56,808 nt of DNA from a virus. Shown here one piece after another: positions 15,705 to 23,223 of the stretch; the stretch's first letter is position 1, and each line of letters starts with the position of its first letter. Both the position numbers and the translations under genes were made by a program. The stretch lies in the IMG/VR virus record IMGVR_UViG_3300042448_001281, positions 1 to 56,808 of that record; one strand, 5' to 3'. The notes under the pieces are model-generated. The model did not search any database and was not told the origin of the DNA. It saw only the letters and a program-made list of their open reading frames with translations.

Positions 15705-15747
15705 AGATAGTTTGGAACATGTAGGGGTTCAATTCCCCTACTATCTT
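15705..15747 (+). ncRNA. tRNA-like minihelix (acceptor stem plus T-arm)
   Basis: AGATAGT (15705-15711) pairs with ACTATCT (15740-15746). It is directly stacked on AGGGG (15723-15727) / CCCCT (15735-15739), closed by a T-loop TTCAATT that fits the TTCRANY consensus exactly. The 11-nt connector contains GG, as in a D-loop. There is no anticodon arm. This is the shape of a tRNA top half or of the tmRNA tRNA-like domain. It lies between the 15519 and 15779 genes and could be an RNA processing site. Function is inference. Confidence 0.5.
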
Positions 15748-15778
15748 CATATTTATTAAACACTAAAACATAAAGAGT

Positions 15779-17869
15779 ATGGGCTGGTATGACAGTTTTA
15801 AAACAGGTACATTAGATTACCTTACAAAAGGTAGTTATTCAAAACAAAAAAAGAAATCTGCAAGTTCATTTTGGGCAGATGAGTGGAGCCAGTACGATAC
15901 TCCTACTACCTATTGGAGTGGTGGTGAATGGAAAACACAACAACTTTCCAAAGTAGAAAATAGTACGGCAGAGTTACTTAAACTTAACGCACACAAAAGA
16001 GCAATCTCTAACTTTGTAAACATTCTTACAAATAAAAACATTCCTGTTACATTTGCTAAGAAAGGTGATTCATATACGGATGGTAAATCCGTAGTATTAT
16101 CAGCTGAGGTTAAACCTGATAAGTTTGACGTTGCAGTAGGTTTAGCATTGCACGAAGCATCACACATTGTTCTTACAGACTTTGAATTGATGCCTAAGTA
16201 TAATGCACCTAAAGATATGTTCAATCAGTTTGCAGTTGCAGCTGGTAAGGACCCTCAAAATTTAGATAGTGTAGAATATCATCTAAACAAAGATAACTTA
16301 TTTGATGTAGTTAAATCATTGGTAAACTTTGTAGAGGATAGAAGGATTGATCAATACATCTACAATACTTGTCCAGGTTATAGAGATTATTATAGAGCAT
16401 TGTATGATGAGTATTTCTATGATACTACTATTGATAAGGGATTGCAAAGTGATGAATATACGGATGAAACATTACAATCGTATATGTTCCGTATCATTAA
16501 TATCACAAACAGCAATAGTGACCTTAGTAAGTTAAAAGGTTTGAAAGAAATTTATCAAATCTTAGACCTTAAAAACATCAATAGGTTAAAATCAACTAAA
16601 GATTCATTAGAGGTAGCAGAAAAGATTACTAATACTATTCTAAAAAACATTAGTATTGAGTTATCCGAAAAACCACAAAATGGAAATGGTGAAGGTGAAG
16701 GTGGTGAACCACAAGAAATTGATGATTTGGGAGAAAACTTTGAAATTACACAAGGTGATGATAGTGGTGATAATTCATGTACAGGCGTTAAATTATCTAA
16801 AAATGCTAAGGCACAATTAGATAAAGCTATTAAGAAACAAAAAGATTTCGTAAACAATAATCTTAAAAAGAAAGCCTTAACTAAGAAAGAAAATGATACA
16901 CTAGACCAAATTGATAAGAGTGGAACTACAATGGAAAATGTAGGTGATACTAAATTGGAAAATGGTGGACATATTCCAGTAGTTCAATGTATGGTTTCTA
17001 AGAAAATGACAGAATCATTGATGCAAGATAGAGAGTTTCCATTTGCATATTGGAGTGATTATGATAATAAGTTTCACAACTGGAATGAGGAAACATTACG
17101 CAGAGGTATTATAATGGGTACTATTTTAGGTAAGAGAATTGCTGTTCGTAGTGAGGAAAGAGAAACAATCAATCCACGTCAAAAGAATGGTAGAATTGAT
17201 AAGAGAATGGTAGCGGCATTGGGGTATGATTATGTAAATGTATTCTCTCACAAAGAAGTAGATAAATTCAAAAAGGTAATGTTACATATTACTATTGATG
17301 GTAGTGGTAGTATGAGTGGTAGGAATTGGAATGACTCATTGGCATTAGCAATTGCAATTTGTAAAGCAGGTTCAATGGTTAGTAACTTGAATGTGCAGGT
17401 ATCTATTAGAGGTACTTGGGGTAACAAACCTTACATATGTATTGCGTATGATAGTAGAGTTGACAAGTTTGAGAAAGTAAAAAGATTGTTCCCTGCTTTA
17501 CAAGCAAATGGTACAACACCTGAGGGTTTAACATTCCAAGCTATTATGAAACACTTTGTAGAAAGTACAAAAGATATGGATAGTTATTTCTTAAACATAT
17601 GTGATGGTGAGCCTACCTTCTCAAACGATCAGGTAAGTTATGGTGGCCAAAATGCAGTTCTGCATACTAAGAAAATGGTAAACCAAATTAGAGAAATGGG
17701 TATCAATGTAATGAGTTACTTTGTAAGTGAGGGTGGTGGTAGTAGTTGGGGTAGTAGTTCAAAGGATAAATTCAAACAAATGTATGGTAGTGACAGTAGA
17801 TTCATAGATGTTACACAAATCGTACCAATTACAAAGACATTGAACGAGTTATTTATGAAAAAAGGGTAA
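15779..17869 (+). CDS. VWA-domain protein with HExxH zinc-peptidase-like N-domain
   Basis: Residues 125-129 read H-E-A-S-H within A-L-H-E-A-S-H-I-V-L-T, a zinc-peptidase signature; E-D-R-R-I-D-Q-Y near residue 189 follows and may supply the third ligand. A Gly/Glu-rich linker lies near residues 300-330. A VWA domain begins at about 500 with the MIDAS motif D-G-S-G-S at 507-511. The total is 696 aa. The MoxR-type ATPase gene follows, so the pair fits MoxR-VWA chelatase or chaperone modules such as CobS/CobT and RavA/ViaA. It probably remodels a target protein or loads metal. Target unknown. Confidence 0.8.
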   Translation: MGWYDSFKTGTLDYLTKGSYSKQKKKSASSFWADEWSQYDTPTTYWSGGEWKTQQLSKVENSTAELLKLNAHKRAISNFVNILTNKNIPVTFAKKGDSYTDGKSVVLSAEVKPDKFDVAVGLALHEASHIVLTDFELMPKYNAPKDMFNQFAVAAGKDPQNLDSVEYHLNKDNLFDVVKSLVNFVEDRRIDQYIYNTCPGYRDYYRALYDEYFYDTTIDKGLQSDEYTDETLQSYMFRIINITNSNSDLSKLKGLKEIYQILDLKNINRLKSTKDSLEVAEKITNTILKNISIELSEKPQNGNGEGEGGEPQEIDDLGENFEITQGDDSGDNSCTGVKLSKNAKAQLDKAIKKQKDFVNNNLKKKALTKKENDTLDQIDKSGTTMENVGDTKLENGGHIPVVQCMVSKKMTESLMQDREFPFAYWSDYDNKFHNWNEETLRRGIIMGTILGKRIAVRSEERETINPRQKNGRIDKRMVAALGYDYVNVFSHKEVDKFKKVMLHITIDGSGSMSGRNWNDSLALAIAICKAGSMVSNLNVQVSIRGTWGNKPYICIAYDSRVDKFEKVKRLFPALQANGTTPEGLTFQAIMKHFVESTKDMDSYFLNICDGEPTFSNDQVSYGGQNAVLHTKKMVNQIREMGINVMSYFVSEGGGSSWGSSSKDKFKQMYGSDSRFIDVTQIVPITKTLNELFMKKG

Positions 17870-17886
17870 AAAACACCAAAAAACCT

Positions 17887-17959
17887 AACTGGTTGAGTAT
17901 CAACAAGTTATGCATAACAATAAAATGGGGTGCATAACTCGTTGATTACTAACCACTTA
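17887..17959 (+). repeat. Palindromic repeat cluster B (two sites)
   Basis: Site 1 (17887-17912) reads with core GGTTGAGTATCAACAAGTTA. Site 2 (17931-17959) has CGTTGATTACTAACCACTTA. Both lie between the VWA gene and the promoter at 17968. Confidence 0.75.
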
Positions 17960-17967
17960 AAAATATA

Positions 17968-17999
17968 TTTGGTAGATTGGCAAAAAAGTTGTATCTTTG
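17968..17999 (+). promoter_or_regulatory. Bacteroidota-type promoter linked to palindromes
   Basis: TTTG at 17968-17971 and TATCTTTG at 17992-17999, spacing 20 nt. It gives the MoxR gene its own transcript and a 57-nt A-rich leader. Confidence 0.85.
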
Positions 18000-18055
18000 A
18001 TATAATCAAATGAGTAGAAATATAAACAATAAACAATAAACATTAAATTTCAGTT

Positions 18056-19282
18056 ATGAGTAAAAAAATGCAAAACGCAGAGTTCGGTTACACACAAGAG
18101 TGTTACAAAGTAGACAACATTAAATCTCGCTTCAACCTTGTTAATACAATGGGTGAAGTTGCAGATGATTCAACGATTGTAGGTAGTTCAATGAGAAAGA
18201 GAGCACATACAAACGGAAAAGCAATTAGAGGACACATCAATAAGAATGGTGTGAAAACATATCGTATGGTAGAAATGCAAGAATATACGGATATGTTGGT
18301 TAAGCCGATGAATACGGATATCGCAGAAACTATCGTAGAAAATCCAACGGAGCATAAAGATGTTATTGATTTCATCCACAAAGACGGTATGGAGTTGAAA
18401 CCTGCTAACTTAATTATGAACGAATTAAAGTGGAAATACTTATTGCGTTCAGCAGTTAGAGCTCGTAATATTATGATGACAGGACCGGCTGGTAGTGGTA
18501 AAACAATGGCAGCTAAAGCATTAGTAAGTGCATTGAAACGCCCTTTCTTTTACTTTAACTTAGGTGCTACACAAGACCCGAGAGCAGCTTTGATTGGTAA
18601 CACACACTTTAACAAATCGACTGGTACATACTTTAGTGAATCAGCATTCATTAAAGCAATTAAGACACCTTATGCAGTTGTATTGTTAGATGAGTTGAGT
18701 AGAGCACATCCAGAAGCTGCTAATATCTTAATGACGGTATTAGACCAAACACAAAGATACTTACGATTAGATGAGCAAGATAATTCACCAATCGTTGAGG
18801 TAGCAAAAGGTGTTACGTTTGTAGCAACCGCGAATATCGGCTCGGAATATACTGCAACACGTGTTATGGATAGAGCGTTGTTAGACCGTTTTGTAACTAT
18901 TGAGGTAGATACACTAAACGCAGATCAAGAATATCAGTTATTAAATATGTTGTATCCTGATACCAATCAAGAGGATTTGAAAGCAGTAGCTGAAATTGCA
19001 TCTCACACACGTGACCAAGTAAAAAGTGAGGTTGGTAAATTAACAACGGCAGTATCTACTCGTATTTCAGTAGAGATGGCAGGTTTGTTATATGATGGTT
19101 TCAACTTATTAGAAGCAGCAGAAGTAGCAATCTTTCCATTCTATTCGCAAGATGGTGGTATGGATAGTGAACGTACATATATTAAACAATTAGTTCAAAA
19201 ATACATCCGTGACGAGAATGATGGTGAAAAGTTATTCAACGAAGTGACAGAAGATGCTAATGATGATACGATAGTGTGGTAG
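18056..19282 (+). CDS. MoxR-type AAA+ ATPase
   Basis: Walker A is G-P-A-G-S-G-K-T at residues 143-150, Walker B is V-V-L-L-D-E-L near 210-216, and sensor I is F-V-A-T-A-N-I-G near 258. An R-A-L-L-D-R-F segment near 278 fits the arginine-finger/VxxRF region of MoxR/CobS proteins. The first 110 residues are an N-terminal domain without a clear family. It likely forms a ring that acts with the VWA protein upstream. A palindrome-linked promoter and a strong terminator delimit it. Confidence 0.88.
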   Translation: MSKKMQNAEFGYTQECYKVDNIKSRFNLVNTMGEVADDSTIVGSSMRKRAHTNGKAIRGHINKNGVKTYRMVEMQEYTDMLVKPMNTDIAETIVENPTEHKDVIDFIHKDGMELKPANLIMNELKWKYLLRSAVRARNIMMTGPAGSGKTMAAKALVSALKRPFFYFNLGATQDPRAALIGNTHFNKSTGTYFSESAFIKAIKTPYAVVLLDELSRAHPEAANILMTVLDQTQRYLRLDEQDNSPIVEVAKGVTFVATANIGSEYTATRVMDRALLDRFVTIEVDTLNADQEYQLLNMLYPDTNQEDLKAVAEIASHTRDQVKSEVGKLTTAVSTRISVEMAGLLYDGFNLLEAAEVAIFPFYSQDGGMDSERTYIKQLVQKYIRDENDGEKLFNEVTEDANDDTIVW

Positions 19283-19293
19283 ATATGTTATGA

Positions 19294-19332
19294 GGGTAGA
19301 GTTCATACTCATACTCATAACTGGCTCTACCC
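19294..19332 (+). other. Inverted repeat between MoxR gene and terminator
   Basis: GGGTAGAG (19294-19301) pairs with CTCTACCC (19325-19332) across a 23-nt loop containing a repeated TCATAC. No T run follows, so it may stabilise the mRNA end. Confidence 0.6.
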
Positions 19333-19343
19333 AATATTAACTC

Positions 19344-19378
19344 GATAGGGGTGCATTCTGCATCCCTATCATTTTTTT
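19344..19378 (+). terminator. Rho-independent terminator
   Basis: GATAGGGGTGCA (19344-19355) pairs with TGCATCCCTATC (19359-19370) across a 3-nt loop; seven T follow. This is the longest terminator stem seen in the window. Confidence 0.92.
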
Positions 19379-19397
19379 AATTTTAAAACATAAACAT

Positions 19398-20048
19398 ATG
19401 CCGAATTGGTGCTTAAATAGATTGACAGTAAGTGGTGATAAACATGAGATTAACAAATTCAAAGAACTTACATTAGTTAAACCGGAGAAAAGTAGTGAAC
19501 TGAATTTTACTATGGAAGTTTTATATCCTACTCCAACGGAATTATTAGAACAAACATCACCTGCAATGTGGCGTGGTGACGAACTGGATGTTGAAGGTAA
19601 GTTGGAATTTGAAAAGAAGATAGAAGAAATTAAAGAAAAGTATGGATATACTGACTGGTATAATTGGAGAGTAGATAAGTGGGGTACTAAATGGGATGCA
19701 GCAGAAAGTTGTATATGTGATGATACGGATGAATTATTTGTAGTAGAATACGATACAGCATGGGCACCTAATATTGCTTGGGTTCAATATGTAGCAAAAG
19801 CATTTCCTGCATTACAATTTACTTTGACCTTTGAAGAACCCAGTATGAACTTTTGTGGTATATACGAAGTGAAAGGTGAAAATGAGGACCTAATGGAAGG
19901 TGAATTAGAATATGTAGATGAAGAAACAGGTAGACAGGTTTACTATGATGGTGAAATTGAAAAGTATCGTTATAGTGACACGAATGAAATCGCAGGTACT
20001 GAAGATGAAGACTTTTGGCCTGAAATGAGAAACCCTTTTAATAACTAA
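19398..20048 (+). CDS. Api92-like ferredoxin-fold domain protein
   Basis: The start M-P-N-W-C-L-N-R-L-T-V-S-G-D matches the Api92/YubB-type ferredoxin-like fold family common on phages and plasmids. The middle W-G-T-K-W-D-A and the F-V-V-E-Y-D-T-A-W-A-P region are also typical. The acidic C-terminal tail differs. No enzymatic role is known; it is not an iron-sulfur protein. It begins a transcript after the MoxR terminator. Confidence 0.8.
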   Translation: MPNWCLNRLTVSGDKHEINKFKELTLVKPEKSSELNFTMEVLYPTPTELLEQTSPAMWRGDELDVEGKLEFEKKIEEIKEKYGYTDWYNWRVDKWGTKWDAAESCICDDTDELFVVEYDTAWAPNIAWVQYVAKAFPALQFTLTFEEPSMNFCGIYEVKGENEDLMEGELEYVDEETGRQVYYDGEIEKYRYSDTNEIAGTEDEDFWPEMRNPFNN

Positions 20049-20057
20049 ACAAACACA

Positions 20058-20660
20058 ATGGCATTAACTAAAAACGTAACGGCATTCATTAATCATGTGA
20101 AAGGACATTGTAAAGAAGTAGGTATTAAATATGATGTTCGTCCTGTAAAGTATTTGGTATTAAGTGGCAATATAAGATGTAGTGGTTACTTTTGTGAAGA
20201 AACTATGAAATTAGTAGTAGCAGGTAAAAGTAAAGATTGGTTGGGTATATTAGTACACGAATACGCACATCTAACACAATGGCAAGATAAGAGCACTAAC
20301 ATATGGAAAACCGGCTCGACTGGAGTGACAAATTTAGATGATTGGTTAGGTGGTAAGAAAATTCGTAGTGTTAAGAAAGCAATAGAATGGAGTAGAGATT
20401 TAGAATTGGATAATGAGAAACGTGCAGTAAAACTAATTAAAAAATGGCAACTACCGGTAGACCTTAACGATTACATTAAAAAAGCAAACGCATATATTCA
20501 GTTCTACAATTATATGAGATACTCAAAGAGATGGAGTAGACCAGGCAACGCACCATATAGTAACAAAGCTATTTATGAAGCGATGCCACCTAATTTTAGA
20601 ATGAACTACAAAAAAATGAGTGACAAGTATTTAAAATTATACAAAGAACAAAATATATAA
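20058..20660 (+). CDS. Zinc-metallopeptidase-like protein (HEYAH)
   Basis: L-V-H-E-Y-A-H-L-T-Q-W at residues 66-75 is an HExxH zinc site. Upstream beta strands (G-Y-F-C-E-E-T-M-K-L-V-V-A) fit an SprT- or WLM-like core. The helical C-terminal half includes E-L-D-N-E-K-R-A, whose Glu could be the third ligand. Whether it cuts protein is unknown. It starts 9 nt after the Api92-like gene. Confidence 0.65.
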   Translation: MALTKNVTAFINHVKGHCKEVGIKYDVRPVKYLVLSGNIRCSGYFCEETMKLVVAGKSKDWLGILVHEYAHLTQWQDKSTNIWKTGSTGVTNLDDWLGGKKIRSVKKAIEWSRDLELDNEKRAVKLIKKWQLPVDLNDYIKKANAYIQFYNYMRYSKRWSRPGNAPYSNKAIYEAMPPNFRMNYKKMSDKYLKLYKEQNI

Positions 20661-20674
20661 AGATTTTTTTTAAA

Positions 20675-20706
20675 ACGAAGTGGAGACACCACTATAAAAA
20701 TTGAAT
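20675..20706 (+). promoter_or_regulatory. Small leader hairpin GTGG-AGACA-CCAC
   Basis: GTGG, loop AGACA, CCAC at 20680-20692 lies upstream of the ATG at 20714. It is the second copy of the 15484 hairpin, with loops differing by one base. Confidence 0.4.
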
Positions 20707-20713
20707 TATAAAC

Positions 20714-21997
20714 ATGGCTAAAACCAAAAAAACCGGACCTGTATCCATTAGGCAACTGACAGGTGGTAAAAAGGGAGAACCAATTATTCCTAAAATAACT
20801 GCTCCAATAGGGAGTTATGAATTGGTAGACATTAATGAAGTATTGGATAATCCAGGACAAGTGATTTATGTAGATACATCACGTGAATTAGGTGAAACTC
20901 CACAAGAAGCATTAATTAATCATTATGCAACACTTGCAGAAAGTATAGAACAAACTGGATTAGAACAAATACCTGTTGTCTTTAGGTTTAAAGATGGGAC
21001 ACTATGTTTTAAGTCCGGTATGACAAGACGAGAGGTGTTAAGACGTATGGGAGCAACTCATATACCAATAACGATTATTGATAGAATGGATATTACATAC
21101 GATGAATATACAAATAGTCCAGAACATTGGTTTGACAAATACACCGATACAGCATCCTCTAATATTATGGATACTGAAAGGAAAAAGGAGATTAATCAGT
21201 ATAAACAAATGCTGGTAATAGAAGATGATCATAAAAAGAAATTTGGTAAACCATTATCAATTGATAATTTTAATAAAGCACTTACAATGACTGGATTAAC
21301 ACAGGATTTGTATGATAAGTTTCAGGCGGTACAAACCGAATGGCCAGAAATGTATGACAAATTGTTAATATTAAAAAAGACAGTTATACCAGCTTATAAA
21401 GAACTTTTACAAAAGAGAAAGCAACAAGCTAAAACAAAGAAAGCAAATCCTGCAGGATTTGGATTAGTAGATAAACAAATTATGAAAAAAATCCTAAATG
21501 CAGTAGCGGGATTAATGTTTGAATTGAATGAAGTAAAACTAATGACGAATGGTTTAAATCATGATTTCTTAAACTTAATTCAAACTAATATTAGAGGTGG
21601 ATTATTACATGAAGCAATTGTTCATTCATTTAAACACATTATGAATGATGCAAACCCAGACCATTCATGGGAAGCATATGATAATATGACATATGATTTA
21701 TTAAGTACCGGTATTGGACTTGAAATTGATGTTAAAACAAGAATCTTAGGTAGTAAAGATTGGACATGTAAAGCAAACAATATTAAAAGTGGATTTTATC
21801 TATTTGTTGAAGCAAATGATGATATGACACAATGGTTTGTAGCATATGGATATACTAAAGCAGAGGATTGGGATAAGAAAAATACAATGGGCATGTATAA
21901 TACTAAAACTTTAGCAAAGAATATCGGTAAGAATATGAATATACTTATTGGTAATATTGACAGTAAAGGAAAATTATATACACATCCAATTCAATAG
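20714..21997 (+). CDS. ParB/Srx-type N-terminal domain protein with unassigned C-domain
   Basis: Residues about 35-120 match the ParB/Srx fold: a V-D-I-N-E-V-L-D-N-P-G-Q segment, L-A-E-S-I-E-Q-T-G-L-E-Q-I-P-V-V-F, then K-S-G-M-T-R-R-E-V-L-R-R-M-G-A in the place of the G-x-x-R-R motif. A central helical part is basic (Q-K-R-K-Q-Q-A-K-T-K-K-A). The last 140 residues contain G-L-E-I-D-V-K-T-R and beta strands, possibly a PD-(D/E)xK nuclease core. ParB-like phage proteins can be nucleases or DNA organisers. A strong terminator follows. Confidence 0.7.
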   Translation: MAKTKKTGPVSIRQLTGGKKGEPIIPKITAPIGSYELVDINEVLDNPGQVIYVDTSRELGETPQEALINHYATLAESIEQTGLEQIPVVFRFKDGTLCFKSGMTRREVLRRMGATHIPITIIDRMDITYDEYTNSPEHWFDKYTDTASSNIMDTERKKEINQYKQMLVIEDDHKKKFGKPLSIDNFNKALTMTGLTQDLYDKFQAVQTEWPEMYDKLLILKKTVIPAYKELLQKRKQQAKTKKANPAGFGLVDKQIMKKILNAVAGLMFELNEVKLMTNGLNHDFLNLIQTNIRGGLLHEAIVHSFKHIMNDANPDHSWEAYDNMTYDLLSTGIGLEIDVKTRILGSKDWTCKANNIKSGFYLFVEANDDMTQWFVAYGYTKAEDWDKKNTMGMYNTKTLAKNIGKNMNILIGNIDSKGKLYTHPIQ

Positions 21998-22001
21998 AAA
22001 C

Positions 22002-22031
22002 AAAGGGGGACAGAAATGTTCCCCTTTTTTT
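22002..22031 (+). terminator. Rho-independent terminator
   Basis: AAAGGGGGAC (22002-22011) pairs with GTTCCCCTTT (22018-22027) with one G-T pair. The T run doubles as the upstream element of the next promoter. Confidence 0.85.
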
Positions 22032-22060
22032 GTTAATCACATTATTTATTAGTATATTTA
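22029..22060 (+). promoter_or_regulatory. Bacteroidota-type promoter, leaderless
   Basis: TTTG at 22029-22032 and TATATTTA at 22053-22060, spacing 20 nt. The ATG at 22064 is 3 nt past the box, where transcription should begin, so the mRNA may be leaderless. Confidence 0.6.
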
Positions 22061-22063
22061 AGT

Positions 22064-22348
22064 ATGGAATTTAATAAGACAGATGAGGAACTAAAACAAA
22101 TGTCAGATGATGAATTGTTTGCTTATTTAGATGCCAAAGCAGCACATTTAAAGAAGTATACTGCACCCTTAAGCAATTGGCATGTTAAACGATATTCTCA
22201 CATTGGAGAAGCAGTAAGTAAAACGGATAGAGGAACGGATGAAGTGTTCGCAGATGGGTTGTATGATAGTTTAAAACCGATTATAGAGGCAAATGATAGT
22301 GAATCATTTAATAGAATGGCAGATAAAATTAAAAAGAGAAATAAATAA
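22064..22348 (+). CDS. Hypothetical protein
   Basis: 94 residues, acidic at the start (T-D-E-E-L-K-Q-M-S-D-D-E-L-F) and Lys-rich at the end. No family recognised. It begins the coupled operon that continues to 25961; its stop (TAATG) overlaps the next ATG. Confidence 0.6.
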   Translation: MEFNKTDEELKQMSDDELFAYLDAKAAHLKKYTAPLSNWHVKRYSHIGEAVSKTDRGTDEVFADGLYDSLKPIIEANDSESFNRMADKIKKRNK

Positions 22349-22533
22349 TGGGATTTAATCACTGTCACATACCTAATATCTCAGCAGTAATGTGGGAATT
22401 AGAAACACATGGAATTGAAAAGTTTGTAAAATTATATACATCCTATGATTCCTATGGTGGTGATAGTGAAGCAATACAATTTATAGAACAAACATTAAAA
22501 CAATATTATGAGCAAGCAACAACTATCAACTAA
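22348..22533 (+). CDS. Hypothetical small protein
   Basis: 61 residues with a G-F-N-H-C-H-I-P-N start and an aromatic middle (Y-T-S-Y-D-S-Y-G-G-D-S-E). No family recognised. It overlaps the genes on both sides (1 nt before, 26 nt after), which argues for translational coupling. Confidence 0.55.
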   Translation: MGFNHCHIPNISAVMWELETHGIEKFVKLYTSYDSYGGDSEAIQFIEQTLKQYYEQATTIN

Positions 22534-22801
22534 TGAACCAATTGATGTTACACATGATGAAGATTATGTATATGAACAATATCTAACACAAGAAAAATTG
22601 AATGAGGAGTATTGGCAGCATAAGGCAAATGAAACTATTGAAACTATTAATTCAATATACGATAATAGATTTTGTTATGCAGATGTAATTGCCGCGGTTA
22701 TGGAAGTGACAGGTGATGAAGAATTTACAGAATCAGTAGGAAATAAGTTGAATGAATTGTATGTTAGGAGATTGACATTTGATGCATACCAAAATAAATA
22801 A
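22508..22801 (+). CDS. Hypothetical protein
   Basis: 97 residues, acidic, mainly helical (Y-L-T-Q-E-K-L-N-E-E-Y-W). No family recognised. The 26-nt overlap with the previous gene makes the exact start uncertain; no other ATG precedes residue 60. Confidence 0.55.
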   Translation: MSKQQLSTNEPIDVTHDEDYVYEQYLTQEKLNEEYWQHKANETIETINSIYDNRFCYADVIAAVMEVTGDEEFTESVGNKLNELYVRRLTFDAYQNK

Positions 22802-22803
22802 TT

Positions 22804-23223
22804 ATGGGTTACAATAGATTTAGATGGTGGACAAAAGGAAAGAAAAAGAATCCTTTACCGGAACATTATCCATTATCACAAAAAATTCAGAATGGTGATT
22901 ATGATTATTCGTATATGTTTGCAGAAGCTAAAGAGATGAGAGATACTGCTCAGAAAGTATATCAACAAACATACGATAACTATGGTGGAACTGATGAAAA
23001 GAATAGGATTGAAGTTTCGTTAGAAGCATCTCAAATGAAAAGAATAAAAGCAATTAAGTTGGAGTTAGAAGCTAACAAAGATGAGCAGAATATACTTTAC
23101 AAATTGAGGAGAGATTTAACTAAAACATTCGGTATAGATTTGTGGAATGAGGCAATGGAAAAAGTAGATGGTGATTTATTAGATTTATATACTTACTATA
23201 AAAAGAATGCAGTTAAAGATTAA
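22804..23223 (+). CDS. Hypothetical coiled-coil-like protein
   Basis: 139 residues, basic N-terminus (R-W-W-T-K-G-K-K-K-N-P-L-P-E), then long helices rich in Glu and Lys. No family recognised. It immediately precedes the two glycosyltransferase-like genes, overlapping the first by 17 nt, so it may be an accessory of that pair. Confidence 0.6.
   Translation: MGYNRFRWWTKGKKKNPLPEHYPLSQKIQNGDYDYSYMFAEAKEMRDTAQKVYQQTYDNYGGTDEKNRIEVSLEASQMKRIKAIKLELEANKDEQNILYKLRRDLTKTFGIDLWNEAMEKVDGDLLDLYTYYKKNAVKD

Noticed and set aside
15675-15747. Complete tRNA gene at the 15.7 kb element
   Set aside because: A cloverleaf can be drawn with AAGAT as the 5' end, but the acceptor has mismatches, U33 is missing and the D-loop lacks GG. 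The minihelix model fits better.
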